Positions 43,684 through 52,677 are shown, counted from the stretch's first letter. The stretch is DNA of 54,312 nt from DASZBR01 sp035943935 (GCA_035943935.1 DASZBR010000023.1:1-54312), one strand, 5' to 3'. Numbers and translations are program-made. Notes: a model not told the origin generated them from the letters alone.

Positions 43684-44067
43684 CTATTCTAAGATACGCT
43701 GAAGAATGTTTTTGAACTCGTTGAAACTCGTAGGGCTTGGCATCACATCATTGACACCCGCTTTTAAACATTTCGTTTTTATTCCCTTCCCTCTGGGAGT
43801 AAACACCAAAATCGGAATTGATTTTCCACGCGGCATTTGACGTAATTTCTTACACACATCTAACGCTGAACAATCTGGCAATCCAACATTCAAAAGAATA
43901 AAGCTAATGTCGTTTGTAAATTTGGCCAATGCTTCATTGCCATTTCTAGCAATAACAACGTTAGCGTAACCGCACGCATAAAGGAAAGAATCTGCGACGC
44001 GGATGTTGAACTCGTCATGCTCAACAATGAGAACTTTACCTGATTTTTTGCTGCTGTTTATCGACAT
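43684..44067 (-). CDS. Single-domain pseudo-receiver lacking the phospho-acceptor Asp
   Basis: 127 aa from ATG 44067 with GGGAG upstream; the frame extends to 44151 without family sequence. CheY-like fold: VLIVEHDEFN, then FILLNVGLP where the acceptor Asp is Asn60, and Ser replaces the beta5 Lys (VMPSPT for the usual KP). Thr in LVFTPR is kept. It should not be phosphorylated in the normal way. Divergent from a second receiver with the same Asp-to-Asn change at 44269. Confidence 0.85.
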   Translation of the reverse strand: MSINSSKKSGKVLIVEHDEFNIRVADSFLYACGYANVVIARNGNEALAKFTNDISFILLNVGLPDCSALDVCKKLRQMPRGKSIPILVFTPRGKGIKTKCLKAGVNDVMPSPTSFNEFKNILQRILE

Positions 44068-44268
44068 GCTTAATCTCCCTATTTTATAAGTATTACTGAA
44101 GGGCAAAAGAATAACATACCTCCGAGGGGAAAAACCTTGAGAAAATCTCATGCTTTTTCCTGTATTTCAATAGTTCTCCGAACATGTTTTCATACGCTTG
44201 CCTACGTTGCGAGAGACAATAATTCAAGGATCGAATGTAGGCTCATTTTAATTTAAAGGAGCTACTCT

Positions 44269-44649
44269 ATGAAGGACTATACAAAAGTTTTACTGGTCGA
44301 AGAAAATCCCCTCACTCAGCTACAAAATAATGTTCTGCTTAAACAGTTCGGCTGTATTGTCGATATTGCAAAAAACGGCAAACAAGCACTCCAAAAAAGC
44401 AAAGGTAAATACGACATTATATTCATGAATATTGGCTTGCCCGATATTTCAGGAATCCAAGTCACCAAAACAATACGAAACCATGAAAGTAAGAAAGAAC
44501 ACGTTCCTATTGTCGCCATCAGCGCAATTGATGAACAACGATACTTCGATGAATGCATTGCTTCAGGTATGGATACTGCCTTAGCAAAGCCTTTAACCCT
44601 TGCTAAAATCAAGGAAACGTTAGGCCTTTTAAGTCCGGTTAGATTATAA
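44269..44649 (+). CDS. Single-domain pseudo-receiver (Asp to Asn)
   Basis: 126 aa with AAGGAG before the ATG. It resembles the receiver of ArcB-type hybrid kinases (IGLPDISGIQVTKTIR, VPIVAISA), but the acceptor position reads FMNIGLP, so Asn54 replaces Asp, and the acidic pair is EEN rather than EDD. The beta5 Lys is retained (LAKPLT). Known examples of Asn receivers act as constitutive or phosphorylation-independent signalling modules. A likely paralogue of the protein at 43684. Confidence 0.87.
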   Translation: MKDYTKVLLVEENPLTQLQNNVLLKQFGCIVDIAKNGKQALQKSKGKYDIIFMNIGLPDISGIQVTKTIRNHESKKEHVPIVAISAIDEQRYFDECIASGMDTALAKPLTLAKIKETLGLLSPVRL

Positions 44650-44674
44650 TTTCCCCTGTTTTTAAAGGGGAAAT
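44649..44674 (+). promoter_or_regulatory. Hairpin covering the ribosome-binding site of the 451-aa gene
   Basis: ATTTCCCC and GGGGAAAT form a perfect 8-bp stem with a 10-base loop. The AAAGGGG that would serve as Shine-Dalgarno for ATG 44678 is in the 3' arm. It could also act as a weak terminator for the receiver gene, but no T-run follows. Confidence 0.45.
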
Positions 44675-44677
44675 GGC

Positions 44678-46033
44678 ATGGAGTTTTTTAAACAGGGCGA
44701 AACCAAGGAAGTCCATTGGGATGACATAAAAGAATCAGTTCTCAAAAAAAATAAATCGCTTTATGACATAATCAACACACTGCCACTGACGAAACGCCAT
44801 ACCCTTATACAATGCAAATATCCTTATGGTTCAAAGATCATCTCGAACGGCATGTTGCATATTGCAAATCCTGCCGGAAAAATCGTCTCTCTCGACGACC
44901 ATAGCATTTCATCGGATTTACGTAAAAAATTAAATTATCGTACAGTCCCTGTCGGAATTTATACCCATGGAGGCAGCGAAGTTTATTTTAAAATGGAAAA
45001 TCGCACCATTACGCTAAATCTTTTTTTACCAGGCTATCTTATTGGTTTATGGGAGTTATTTGATCACCCGGCTTCCTATCTTGCTAAACGAATTTGGTCG
45101 GTCAGCGCAGGCGCAAAAACAATCATCATGCTACCGAAAATCAGCGATACAGAATCTCATGCAATTTTACAAAAAGAATTTGGAGCCCCAAAAAAAATAT
45201 TAAAAACATTTTATGACCAATGGGAGATTTTCAGAGCCATCGCAAACCACAAAAATTTTGAAGAAGATTGGACCTGTGAAGTTTTGTTTTTATCTGACGC
45301 TTGGATTGATTCCATCAAGAATAAAGAAAAAGGCTGGGAAGCCTTTGAGCATTACCTACTTGAAAACGCCTGGGACCAATCTTCCTATTGGCGAAATAAA
45401 GTTACCTATGATCTGATCTGGGAAATATTCTTAGGCAATTTAGTTAAGAAAATTACTAAACCGAATGCGCATGACGTTAGCATCGCCAAACATCTGACAC
45501 TCGTCAGCACAGGAATTTTGCCAGGATTCACTCCAGCCACCAATAATCTTCTTGCACCCATCAAAGGTCTTCAAGATGTTTTTACAAAATATTACGGCTT
45601 GAAACTTTATATTCCCACCATTATGGTGCCGCACCATTTTTCATTACAGGAGAAAAACGCTGCGGTTTATTATTCATTGCAACTCCCTTCTCTTCTTGAA
45701 AGCTCACCCAAATCAAAAACCTATCCGAGCTTAATCACTAATTTACGAGAAATAAAAGCAATATTAGAAAACTTTAGAAGCGAATGTTTAAACGGATCAT
45801 TACCCATCGAGGAAACACCACTATTCGACTTTATCAAGAAAACCAAAATGGATTATTTCCATAGCGAAGCAAATAACCATGATGGCATCAAAAATACGGC
45901 AGAGATGCCTATTGAAGATAAATCGCTGATTTACTACCCCAACAAAAAAGATACCATGCAATTTTCAGAAAACAGCAAATTTGTGAAAGGCTGTATTAGA
46001 ATCTCTAACCTACCTTCTCACCCTGAACCGTAA
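44678..46033 (+). CDS. Unknown soluble protein of 451 aa
   Basis: No family recognised. Predicted globular and mostly soluble, with aromatic-rich stretches (GYLIGLWELFDHPASYLAKR, WDQSSYWRNKVTYDLIWEIF). No signal peptide or membrane segment is evident. TLVSTGILPGFTPATNN and MVPHHFSLQEK look like conserved loops of an enzyme or structural core but match no motif known to me. The start has AAAGGGG seven bases upstream, partly hidden in a hairpin. The 3' end overlaps the convergent methyltransferase by 29 bp. Confidence 0.75.
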   Translation: MEFFKQGETKEVHWDDIKESVLKKNKSLYDIINTLPLTKRHTLIQCKYPYGSKIISNGMLHIANPAGKIVSLDDHSISSDLRKKLNYRTVPVGIYTHGGSEVYFKMENRTITLNLFLPGYLIGLWELFDHPASYLAKRIWSVSAGAKTIIMLPKISDTESHAILQKEFGAPKKILKTFYDQWEIFRAIANHKNFEEDWTCEVLFLSDAWIDSIKNKEKGWEAFEHYLLENAWDQSSYWRNKVTYDLIWEIFLGNLVKKITKPNAHDVSIAKHLTLVSTGILPGFTPATNNLLAPIKGLQDVFTKYYGLKLYIPTIMVPHHFSLQEKNAAVYYSLQLPSLLESSPKSKTYPSLITNLREIKAILENFRSECLNGSLPIEETPLFDFIKKTKMDYFHSEANNHDGIKNTAEMPIEDKSLIYYPNKKDTMQFSENSKFVKGCIRISNLPSHPEP

Positions 46034-46832
46034 AAAAGATAATGGCATATAAAAACATTTTATTCTTTTCTGCTTCATTAAATAAAGCGAGCTGCTTTTC
46101 CATTTCTGCTTGAGTGACTTTTTCCAGCACACAAAGATCTTTTAGAATTCTGGGCACATCGATCATCGTATTCAGCTTATTAAAGCTTTGTACAATATAA
46201 GGCTCAGGTGTAACCGCAATATTAATCAACCCATGATCATGAAATTTCTGATAAAGCTCTCGCCCAATTAATGGATGCAACGTAATCGCTTGTAATCGGT
46301 CTTTCAAAATTGGCGTTATTTTTTCATCAAACGGATGGATAACGATAGAACCAAAGTCACAATCCGTGACACTTAATTTACCGTGAGGCTTCAATAGACG
46401 AATTGCTTCTTGTAATACATGCCACGGATCCGGTTGACTAATCAGCACTCTATCCGCATGACAAATATCAAAGCTCTTATCGGGATAATTAAGCGAGGAA
46501 GCATTGGCATGAACATAACTAACGTTTTTATGCTGAGATTTTCGTTGTGCACGAGCAAGCATTTTTTGACTGGAATCAATCGCGATAACGCTCCCTGTTG
46601 GGCCCACTAATTCTCCGAACGTTTCAGCATCGTGCCCTAACCCACACCCCAACTCTAATACCTTATCACCAGGCGCTACCTTTAAATTCTGAATAGCTCT
46701 TTCTTTAATTCCTTGAATACCTTCGAGGTCATACAGTTCATCCATGGAGTCAACGAGATAGTCTGCATCTTCACTCAAATCAAGATTACCAAAGTCCTTA
46801 AAATCAAATTCCTTATATTTTTCACGGGTCAT
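46005..46832 (-). CDS. SAM-dependent methyltransferase (class I)
   Basis: 275 aa from ATG 46832 with GGAG five bases upstream; a GTG at 46847 is the alternative. Motif I VLELGCGLGHDAETF, motif II VIAIDSSQKMLARA, motif III VSYVHANASSLNYPDKSFDICH and post-motif LLKPHGKLSVTD are the ubiE-like Methyltransf_11 pattern. The substrate is unknown; the C-terminal 100 residues do not match a quinone-methyltransferase signature. Confidence 0.87.
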   Translation of the reverse strand: MTREKYKEFDFKDFGNLDLSEDADYLVDSMDELYDLEGIQGIKERAIQNLKVAPGDKVLELGCGLGHDAETFGELVGPTGSVIAIDSSQKMLARAQRKSQHKNVSYVHANASSLNYPDKSFDICHADRVLISQPDPWHVLQEAIRLLKPHGKLSVTDCDFGSIVIHPFDEKITPILKDRLQAITLHPLIGRELYQKFHDHGLINIAVTPEPYIVQSFNKLNTMIDVPRILKDLCVLEKVTQAEMEKQLALFNEAEKNKMFLYAIIFFTVQGEKVG

Positions 46833-47001
46833 AGCGGCTCCGGGCACGATTAGCGGTAAGAGAATGTTATGCTTTTTATAGGTCAGAAGAACGGGGCAAA
46901 TTTAACATTTAAGACGGCGATAGTATACCATTCGTAAGAAATACACCTCTAAGAAGTACCCCCTATACTCATTACTCCTCGCTCAAATTAGGAAACTACA
47001 A

Positions 47002-47586
47002 ATGTCTAAATCAAATGATTTCACTTCTTTTTTAAAAATTCTTCACGACAAATTTTTAGCTTGGGGATTGTTTAGTTTTTTTATTACTCTAAATTATTAC
47101 GTCCCACAAAGTGCACCTCTTGTAAAAATCATTACTGATACCCTTCTATCCTATCCAGGAGTAATCATTGCTCTTCAAGCTGGACTCGGAATGACATTAT
47201 TTACTTTTATTGCAAGCGATCCCTTTTTCACACCTGGTCATCCAATCATAATACTTAAAACCATAAAATTTATGGGGCGATCGATGTTAATGGCTACATT
47301 TGAACTAAGTACGGCAATCGTTGGAGTAATACCAGGCATAATAGTTGGAACATTATTCTTTATTCGAACCAAAACTGATTTACTATTTATCTTTCCTTTA
47401 CTTTCTATTGCAATACTATTTTTTGTTATAAGTTTTTTAGCGTGGTGGCTGAACGAAAATGTATTGATGTATAAAAACCGAATTCCACTTTTTACAAAAT
47501 TCTATGCCTTACCAAAACAAAGAACCTTAATATACTCCGTTTTACTTTTGGTTTTGCTAGTTTGGTGCTTATACAATAAACATTAG
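47002..47586 (+). CDS. Membrane protein of unknown function
   Basis: 194 aa; AGGAAA precedes the ATG. About four hydrophobic helices: 16-33 (LAWGLFSFFITLNYYV), 50-70 (VIIALQAGLGMTLFTFIA), 95-117 (FELSTAIVGVIPGIIVGTLF) and 128-150 (LFIFPLLSIAILFFVISFLA), with a fifth near the C-terminus (IYSVLLLVLLVWCLY). Small and possibly recently acquired; no family recognised. Confidence 0.65.
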   Translation: MSKSNDFTSFLKILHDKFLAWGLFSFFITLNYYVPQSAPLVKIITDTLLSYPGVIIALQAGLGMTLFTFIASDPFFTPGHPIIILKTIKFMGRSMLMATFELSTAIVGVIPGIIVGTLFFIRTKTDLLFIFPLLSIAILFFVISFLAWWLNENVLMYKNRIPLFTKFYALPKQRTLIYSVLLLVLLVWCLYNKH

Positions 47587-47608
47587 CTTCATCACACTTA
47601 TTTTATAT

Positions 47609-47637
47609 CCCCTTTTTCCGCTTCTCGAAAAAAGGGG
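47609..47637. terminator. Hairpin terminator between convergent genes
   Basis: CCCCTTTTT pairs with AAAAAGGGG, giving an A/T-rich stem flanked by T-rich sequence on both strands. Confidence 0.6.
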
Positions 47638-47684
47638 CTTGATTTGTTGGCGAGCGATGCTCGTCTGGTGAAAATATTTTATTT

Positions 47685-48923
47685 TTATGTAGTATTAGCA
47701 GGATTAGTATTAATAATTTTTTGCACAATTCCTTCTGCTACAACTCCTCCATCCCTTATATAAAATTTATCACCCGATTTTATTTTCGGAATTACCAAAT
47801 CAGCACATAAAAATTTTACCGGCACGTTCTCTTTCTCATCGCCTGGATTAATGCTTCCTATTGTTTCAAGCAGTAAACGTGCATCATGGTTACCGTGATC
47901 AATAACAAAAATACACGAGAAAAAATTTGCTGGCGTTGGTATCTTTCTCCCGCCTTTATCTTGCGAATAGAATTTTAAACTGACAAAAATATCTGGCTCT
48001 ATCACCAAATCACATATAACTTCAAGCGCTGCCTTTGTAAACGTAATTTCAACCCACTGACCCGATTCTGCACCAAAACCTCGAAATACAATTTCTTGAT
48101 CATAGTTAAACTCGCAAATATCAACTAGCTTTTCAATACAATTAACATCTAACTCTTCCCACTGCTTTGTTTTCGCTCTATACAGTCTGGCGCTAACTGA
48201 TTCCCAGTTTTTCACCATTAACCTACATGATTGGAATTCAACACACTCATCCATTACTACATATGCGCCGTCTGTTTTAATGTCAACTATCCGATTGGAA
48301 ATATCAAATTGCATTTTTTCAACTTTGCAGTCAGAAAACGATAAGTTTTGTATTTGAGCCTCTGTCAGTAATTTCATTTTAATCTCAATGTATTCAGGCG
48401 GAACATCATCTGCCAACCACACATGTTCATTCCCAATATAAAAGGAAATACCTTCTCGAAAAGCTTCTTTTGCACGCACCATTAAAATTTTAGGGCTTTT
48501 TGATTTTCGAAGGCCAACTTGTTTTGCAGTTTCAATATCTGCAGATAAATGAACATAATGACGAGCCATTGGCTTTAATCCTGACTCACAAATAATTTTT
48601 ACACTTTCTGGTGATGTACCATGATATAAATACTTCGGTGGTTCAGCGGGTTTTTTCATTAATTTATTTGGAGTTGAATGACCATACAATGCTCGAATTT
48701 TTCCATCTTTAATTTCATGGCGTTGCTTAGATGATTCTGCAATTATTTGCTGTAAATCTTTTTCTGTTAAATCTGCCCAATCTTTTTTTTCTGAATGCAA
48801 TGCAGACAATAACTCATCGATAGTAACCCAACCCTCATCATCTAATTCAAGTTCGTATTCCCATGGAGCATGCCTGAGTGCATAGGAAACTGCCTTACTT
48901 ACTTGAGTTAATCGACTTTGCAT
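47685..48923 (-). CDS. RNA 2'-phosphotransferase (KptA/Tpt1) fused to an unknown domain and an EF-Tu domain III-like module
   Basis: 412 aa from ATG 48923, where KptA homology begins; the frame extends to 48968, overlapping the upstream gene. Residues 1-181 form a full KptA: ALRHAP (Arg17/His18), YHGTSPES (His101), MARHYVHLS (Arg121), GLRK (Arg139) and VWLADDVPPEY, so all four catalytic positions are kept. Residues 184-302 are an unassigned domain (FRGFGAESGQW) that may be immunity-like. Residues 308-404 align with EF-Tu domain III: SQDKGGRKIP, SINPGD and KFYIRDGGVVAEGIV. KptA removes 2'-phosphates from RNA using NAD. It is the last gene of the toxin array. Confidence 0.78.
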   Translation of the reverse strand: MQSRLTQVSKAVSYALRHAPWEYELELDDEGWVTIDELLSALHSEKKDWADLTEKDLQQIIAESSKQRHEIKDGKIRALYGHSTPNKLMKKPAEPPKYLYHGTSPESVKIICESGLKPMARHYVHLSADIETAKQVGLRKSKSPKILMVRAKEAFREGISFYIGNEHVWLADDVPPEYIEIKMKLLTEAQIQNLSFSDCKVEKMQFDISNRIVDIKTDGAYVVMDECVEFQSCRLMVKNWESVSARLYRAKTKQWEELDVNCIEKLVDICEFNYDQEIVFRGFGAESGQWVEITFTKAALEVICDLVIEPDIFVSLKFYSQDKGGRKIPTPANFFSCIFVIDHGNHDARLLLETIGSINPGDEKENVPVKFLCADLVIPKIKSGDKFYIRDGGVVAEGIVQKIINTNPANTT

Positions 48924-48931
48924 ATTTTCAA

Positions 48932-49342
48932 TTATCCGTGTCTTTTGGATAGCATATATTGTTTCCATTCTAAAGACTCAGCTTCAGCCATTTTTAACCA
49001 GGCAGGAAAATTTTCACACTCCCCACGATTTTCCCATCCATTCGTAGCAAAATCATGAATAATTAATACTTTTGGGTCATCTGACTTTTGAGAACCATCA
49101 AAGCACGCGACATCATCATTATCACCCCGTCTCGCAAACGGGATAAGTATTTTATCTGGATACCTTTTTTTTAAGCCTTCAAAACGATAATCCAAATGAG
49201 AACAAAAAAAATGCCATGGCTCAACATCCATGTCATAAGGTTTATCTTGACTTACAAACTCTATATAAACACTCGGATAAATAAAATCCTTAGGCAATAA
49301 CTTCTTTGAAATAAAATACTCATACTTGAGAATTTTAAACAT
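48932..49342 (-). CDS. SUKH/SMI1-KNR4-like protein, putative immunity factor
   Basis: 136 aa. ILIPFARRGDNDDVACFDGS and KVLIIHDFATNGWENRG are the SMI1/KNR4 (SUKH) pattern, with the C-terminal PAWLKMAEAES. SUKH proteins are the commonest immunity proteins of polymorphic toxins. It begins 13 bases after the stop of the toxin-like gene at 49355, so it is its natural partner. Specificity is inferred from position. Confidence 0.72.
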   Translation of the reverse strand: MFKILKYEYFISKKLLPKDFIYPSVYIEFVSQDKPYDMDVEPWHFFCSHLDYRFEGLKKRYPDKILIPFARRGDNDDVACFDGSQKSDDPKVLIIHDFATNGWENRGECENFPAWLKMAEAESLEWKQYMLSKRHG

Positions 49343-49354
49343 AAATAAATTTTC

Positions 49355-51304
49355 CTATAAATTTAACTTTGACAGATTAAGACCATAAGTAATTCGTGGT
49401 ATTTCTAAAGTTCCTTCTGGGAAAGCATTCATGTATCCCAAACTTTGTCTTAAAACTCTATACTCCACTGCTTCACCCCAGGTTTCAGGGTGAGCTCCTT
49501 GAACTGTTGGATGCTCAAATCGGTCAGCCATACCCTCAGGTAACTTCTCATTATAATTCCTTATATTCGCACTAACTTTTATACCGGCCTCTCGCGCCGC
49601 TAAAACACGTGTATTATCGATCGTAGTTAATTCGCCATTCGGCATTTTTATAACGTCGATGGGATCCCCAACCCAACCGTCTTTTTGCATACTAGAAATT
49701 ATATCATCTAAAGAATAATTTTTAGCGCCCACTCTCTGCTTGAGATATGAAACCGATTCTTGCGAAAATTTAATATTATTTGGATTCAAAAATTCAGATT
49801 CTTTTGCGCTCCAAAGCCCAGCCCATCTTAATGCTCCTGTTCCCGCCGAAGCAACCCCAGGCAAATCAAGCGCCAACTCCCCAAACCCTAAACCACTTAA
49901 TACCTCTTCACCATCATGAATTAATGAATCACCTAAATTATTTGATGACAAGAAATCTATTCCTGCAATTTCCGATCTCATTCCATGCAACACATTTGCA
50001 ATTCTCGCTGAACTACTCGTCGCAGTAGTCGTCGTCGGCGCCTTACTCACTCCCCCATCCAAATTAATATCCGACAAATCCAATCCCTTTCCTAACGACC
50101 CTGCACTTACTTCTCCTGTATTCGGATTGTAGTGCAAATTAATCCCATCATTTTCATCGTTATTATTTCTCGCGGCATGTATTCCAAATTTACTCATCTT
50201 CTTCGCCACCGACGGCGCAGCTTTCTGCGCATTCGGTGCAACCACACTCGGATCAAAAAAGTTTTTCACTTTATTTTCTAAATAATTTAACTCATCATCT
50301 AATCCATCCGATTGTTGTGTCGTTTGCGGAGTTGCTTTTAAAGTAGTGCTTGATGTTTGTTTTGGCTGCATCTCAAGTTCAGTAATTGCCGTATTTTCTA
50401 TCGCTGATCCTAATGCACTTTCTGCCATCGACAATACATTTATCGGTTGACCTTCAAACATATGATCCGATATTCCACTTACTACTGTATCTACCGCTGT
50501 GTTTTCCAGCGAACCAATTTCTTTCGCCATTGCTTTAGCTGCTGCAATATTCGCAGCGGATTCTCTTGCTGTTGTTGTCACTGATGGTCCTGGCACCGGA
50601 GCTGCTGCTTCCATCATCGCTGCAATTACATTCTCAATCTCGAAATGATCTTGCATTCCTAATGCCATTTCACTTAATTGCTCTGTCGTCGACATCACTC
50701 CCGCTGCCAACATTTCTTCTCCAATATTCAAGCTCGCCAAATAAGGTCCCATCTCAAACGACGCTGCACCAAATCCTGCTTCCACTGCGATTTGTGCTGC
50801 ATGTCTCAAACTAAAATGCTGACGCCAACCTAATTGAACTTCTAATTCTTCCGTTGCAACTTCTGCTGTCATCGCTATTGCCGCCGCTAATGCTCCTGCT
50901 TCCACTGCTGCCGTCGCCGCTGCTGTTGCCGTCAGAGCAACCGCTCCTGCTCCTATTTCAGGATTTACTGTCATAACACTTACAACAACCGCTGCGATGA
51001 TAATAATAATATCGAGCATTTCAGTGAACGGATCGTAATCATCCGGCGGTTGCGGCGTATTCATGATCGGAAATAAATTCGCGACTACAGATGACATTAA
51101 TTGATTATAAGGTGCGCTCGTACTCGCGCTGAATTTTGATTGTACAAACGCAGGTTCCTTTAAGGGTCTGCCGGATAAATTCATATCATCCGATACACCA
51201 TTCGCCGCACCCAATAATTTTCCGTAACTCGAATCTCCAAATAAATTGTAGCCGATCGATCCTAATGTATCTCCGTCATTGACTACATATTCTCCACTCG
51301 TCAA
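49355..51304 (-). CDS. Orphan polymorphic-toxin tail: LysM-like, hydrophobic region, ParB-like toxin domain
   Basis: 649 aa if the TTG at 51304 starts it, but no start codon with a ribosome-binding site exists: the frame opens after a stop at 51341-51343 and the next Met is at residue 41. The beginning (EYVVNDGDTLGSIGYNLFGD) is the LysM-like module found after the core of Rhs-type toxins. A hydrophobic Ala/Ile/Val region follows (about 90-170). The last 120 residues (SLDDIISSMQKDGWVGDP, TTIDNTRVLAAREAGIKV, HPETWGEAVEYRV) look like a ParB/sulfiredoxin-fold toxin tip. Probably a displaced 3' fragment of a larger toxin. The SUKH protein follows it. Confidence 0.7.
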   Translation of the reverse strand: MTSGEYVVNDGDTLGSIGYNLFGDSSYGKLLGAANGVSDDMNLSGRPLKEPAFVQSKFSASTSAPYNQLMSSVVANLFPIMNTPQPPDDYDPFTEMLDIIIIIAAVVVSVMTVNPEIGAGAVALTATAAATAAVEAGALAAAIAMTAEVATEELEVQLGWRQHFSLRHAAQIAVEAGFGAASFEMGPYLASLNIGEEMLAAGVMSTTEQLSEMALGMQDHFEIENVIAAMMEAAAPVPGPSVTTTARESAANIAAAKAMAKEIGSLENTAVDTVVSGISDHMFEGQPINVLSMAESALGSAIENTAITELEMQPKQTSSTTLKATPQTTQQSDGLDDELNYLENKVKNFFDPSVVAPNAQKAAPSVAKKMSKFGIHAARNNNDENDGINLHYNPNTGEVSAGSLGKGLDLSDINLDGGVSKAPTTTTATSSSARIANVLHGMRSEIAGIDFLSSNNLGDSLIHDGEEVLSGLGFGELALDLPGVASAGTGALRWAGLWSAKESEFLNPNNIKFSQESVSYLKQRVGAKNYSLDDIISSMQKDGWVGDPIDVIKMPNGELTTIDNTRVLAAREAGIKVSANIRNYNEKLPEGMADRFEHPTVQGAHPETWGEAVEYRVLRQSLGYMNAFPEGTLEIPRITYGLNLSKLNL

Positions 51305-51377
51305 TGGCGGGTAACTATTTGTTACTGGATTAATTACTTTTTAGCCAATCTTGAAATCCTAGTGGACTAGTTTCAAT

Positions 51378-51902
51378 TTATTTTCCCATCATCGAACCAC
51401 CAGTATTTTTTTTCTGTTGTACTCTCATCTCAGCTCTCTTTTCATTTTTTCCAGACAAATATTGATCGACTGCTTCACTTATTAGTAACTCTTTCTGTTT
51501 CATTGTAAGAGTGTTCCATTGCACATGAGTAACTGGATTAATCTCTTCATCCACATACTTTTCCATTGCCCCCCAACTTCCTATCTCTACTTTCTTACAA
51601 TGTGGACACATAGGTTTTTGATCAATCCTGTATGGATTTCCATCAGGATCTTTATCACAAGCCACACTAAAAATTTCTTGAAACATCGTTATTTCATCAT
51701 CCAGACTCAGATTGAGCATGCTTTTCTTTTTTTCATTAAATAGTTTTTCTACCTCATCAAACACAGGATCATTGAACGAATTTAAGTAAACGGCATCTCC
51801 TTTCGGGTTACGCATTAAAAATTCACCATATGCGGCGAGCTGAGACTGTTCATATGTATTCCCACAATTTTTACATTTGTAATAAAATTTTTGTAATTTC
51901 AT
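51378..51902 (-). CDS. Zinc-ribbon protein, likely partner of the RES-like toxin
   Basis: 174 aa. Two metal-binding pairs: CKNCG near residue 10 and CPHCKK near residue 98, forming one split zinc ribbon. The rest is charged and helical with a Gly/Met-rich end. Its ATG follows the RES-like stop codon with no gap, so translation is coupled. Toxin-immunity pairs are usually so arranged; that it is an immunity protein is inference. Confidence 0.65.
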   Translation of the reverse strand: MKLQKFYYKCKNCGNTYEQSQLAAYGEFLMRNPKGDAVYLNSFNDPVFDEVEKLFNEKKKSMLNLSLDDEITMFQEIFSVACDKDPDGNPYRIDQKPMCPHCKKVEIGSWGAMEKYVDEEINPVTHVQWNTLTMKQKELLISEAVDQYLSGKNEKRAEMRVQQKKNTGGSMMGK

Positions 51903-52328
51903 TTATATTTCCTCCTCCGGGATTAAAAGCTTATTAAAATTATCAAAAACAGCTAAATTTGCACCCTGACCACGCTCTGATGAATAACGAATAACATTAA
52001 ATCCAGAATGTTGCGCTAATTTCGCTATTGATTGAGCAACTGCATAATTATTACCACCGCAATACCCCCATTTTTTAGCAATACTTGCATCCGTCAAATC
52101 TAGAATATTTTCTGAATCGGGATTAAAAGGATACCTGACCACATCGTAAACATTTTGATCTTGGTTATGGTACAAACATTCTGCAATAGCAGTCCCACGA
52201 ACTTCAGAAAGATAAAATGCATATCCAAATCGAGAGTTATGCTTAAATTTCAATTTATCAATGCCTTTCAATAAACTCTGACGTTCATCAATACTTCTCA
52301 CTGCATGATAAACAAATCTCTCAGCCAT
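51903..52328 (-). CDS. RES/ART-like NAD-utilising toxin domain protein
   Basis: 141 aa. The RFGYAFYLSEVRGTAIAE and RYSSERGQGANLAVFDNF blocks fit the RES/ADP-ribosyltransferase-like layout, with an early Arg/His (VYHAVRS), a central Glu and a late Ser/Glu. RES toxins degrade NAD in type II systems; polymorphic toxin tips also use this fold. No Xre-type antitoxin accompanies it. Overlapping its start is a short PLGLRDG stretch in another frame, reminiscent of the junction before Rhs tips. Coupled to the zinc-ribbon gene. Confidence 0.65.
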   Translation of the reverse strand: MAERFVYHAVRSIDERQSLLKGIDKLKFKHNSRFGYAFYLSEVRGTAIAECLYHNQDQNVYDVVRYPFNPDSENILDLTDASIAKKWGYCGGNNYAVAQSIAKLAQHSGFNVIRYSSERGQGANLAVFDNFNKLLIPEEEI

Positions 52329-52403
52329 CTCTTAACCCTAGTGGTACATCTTCAAAACATTTATCTCAACAAATGCTATTGCTCCACAAACCAAAATGTA
52401 ACT

Positions 52404-52595
52404 CTAGTTAAATTGAAAAATTATTGGCATAACTAAAAGCAAGCTATAAAACATGCAGCATTTAATCTTCTTCAAATATTGTTTTAAGTTATTTGCCAAA
52501 TACCACTCAAGAGATTTATTTTTAGGTTTACATGCTTCAATCTCTTTTAAAAAAATCTTGACTACTTCTAAAAGTTGCAATTTAGTAATACTCAT
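52404..52595 (-). CDS. Small protein, possible immunity remnant
   Basis: 63 aa. AGGAGG lies nine bases before the ATG, a strong ribosome-binding site that argues for translation. Helical and lysine-rich with a hydrophobic C-terminal end (MFYSLLLVMPIIFQF) that could be a membrane anchor or the result of truncation. It lies between two toxin-like units; no family recognised. Confidence 0.45.
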   Translation of the reverse strand: MSITKLQLLEVVKIFLKEIEACKPKNKSLEWYLANNLKQYLKKIKCCMFYSLLLVMPIIFQFN

Positions 52596-52677
52596 AATTA
52601 GGGACCTCCTAGAAATAGATTGCTTCGTGGCATCATTATCTCATTGAATGAATAAGAATCTGGTAACCCAACTTTTT

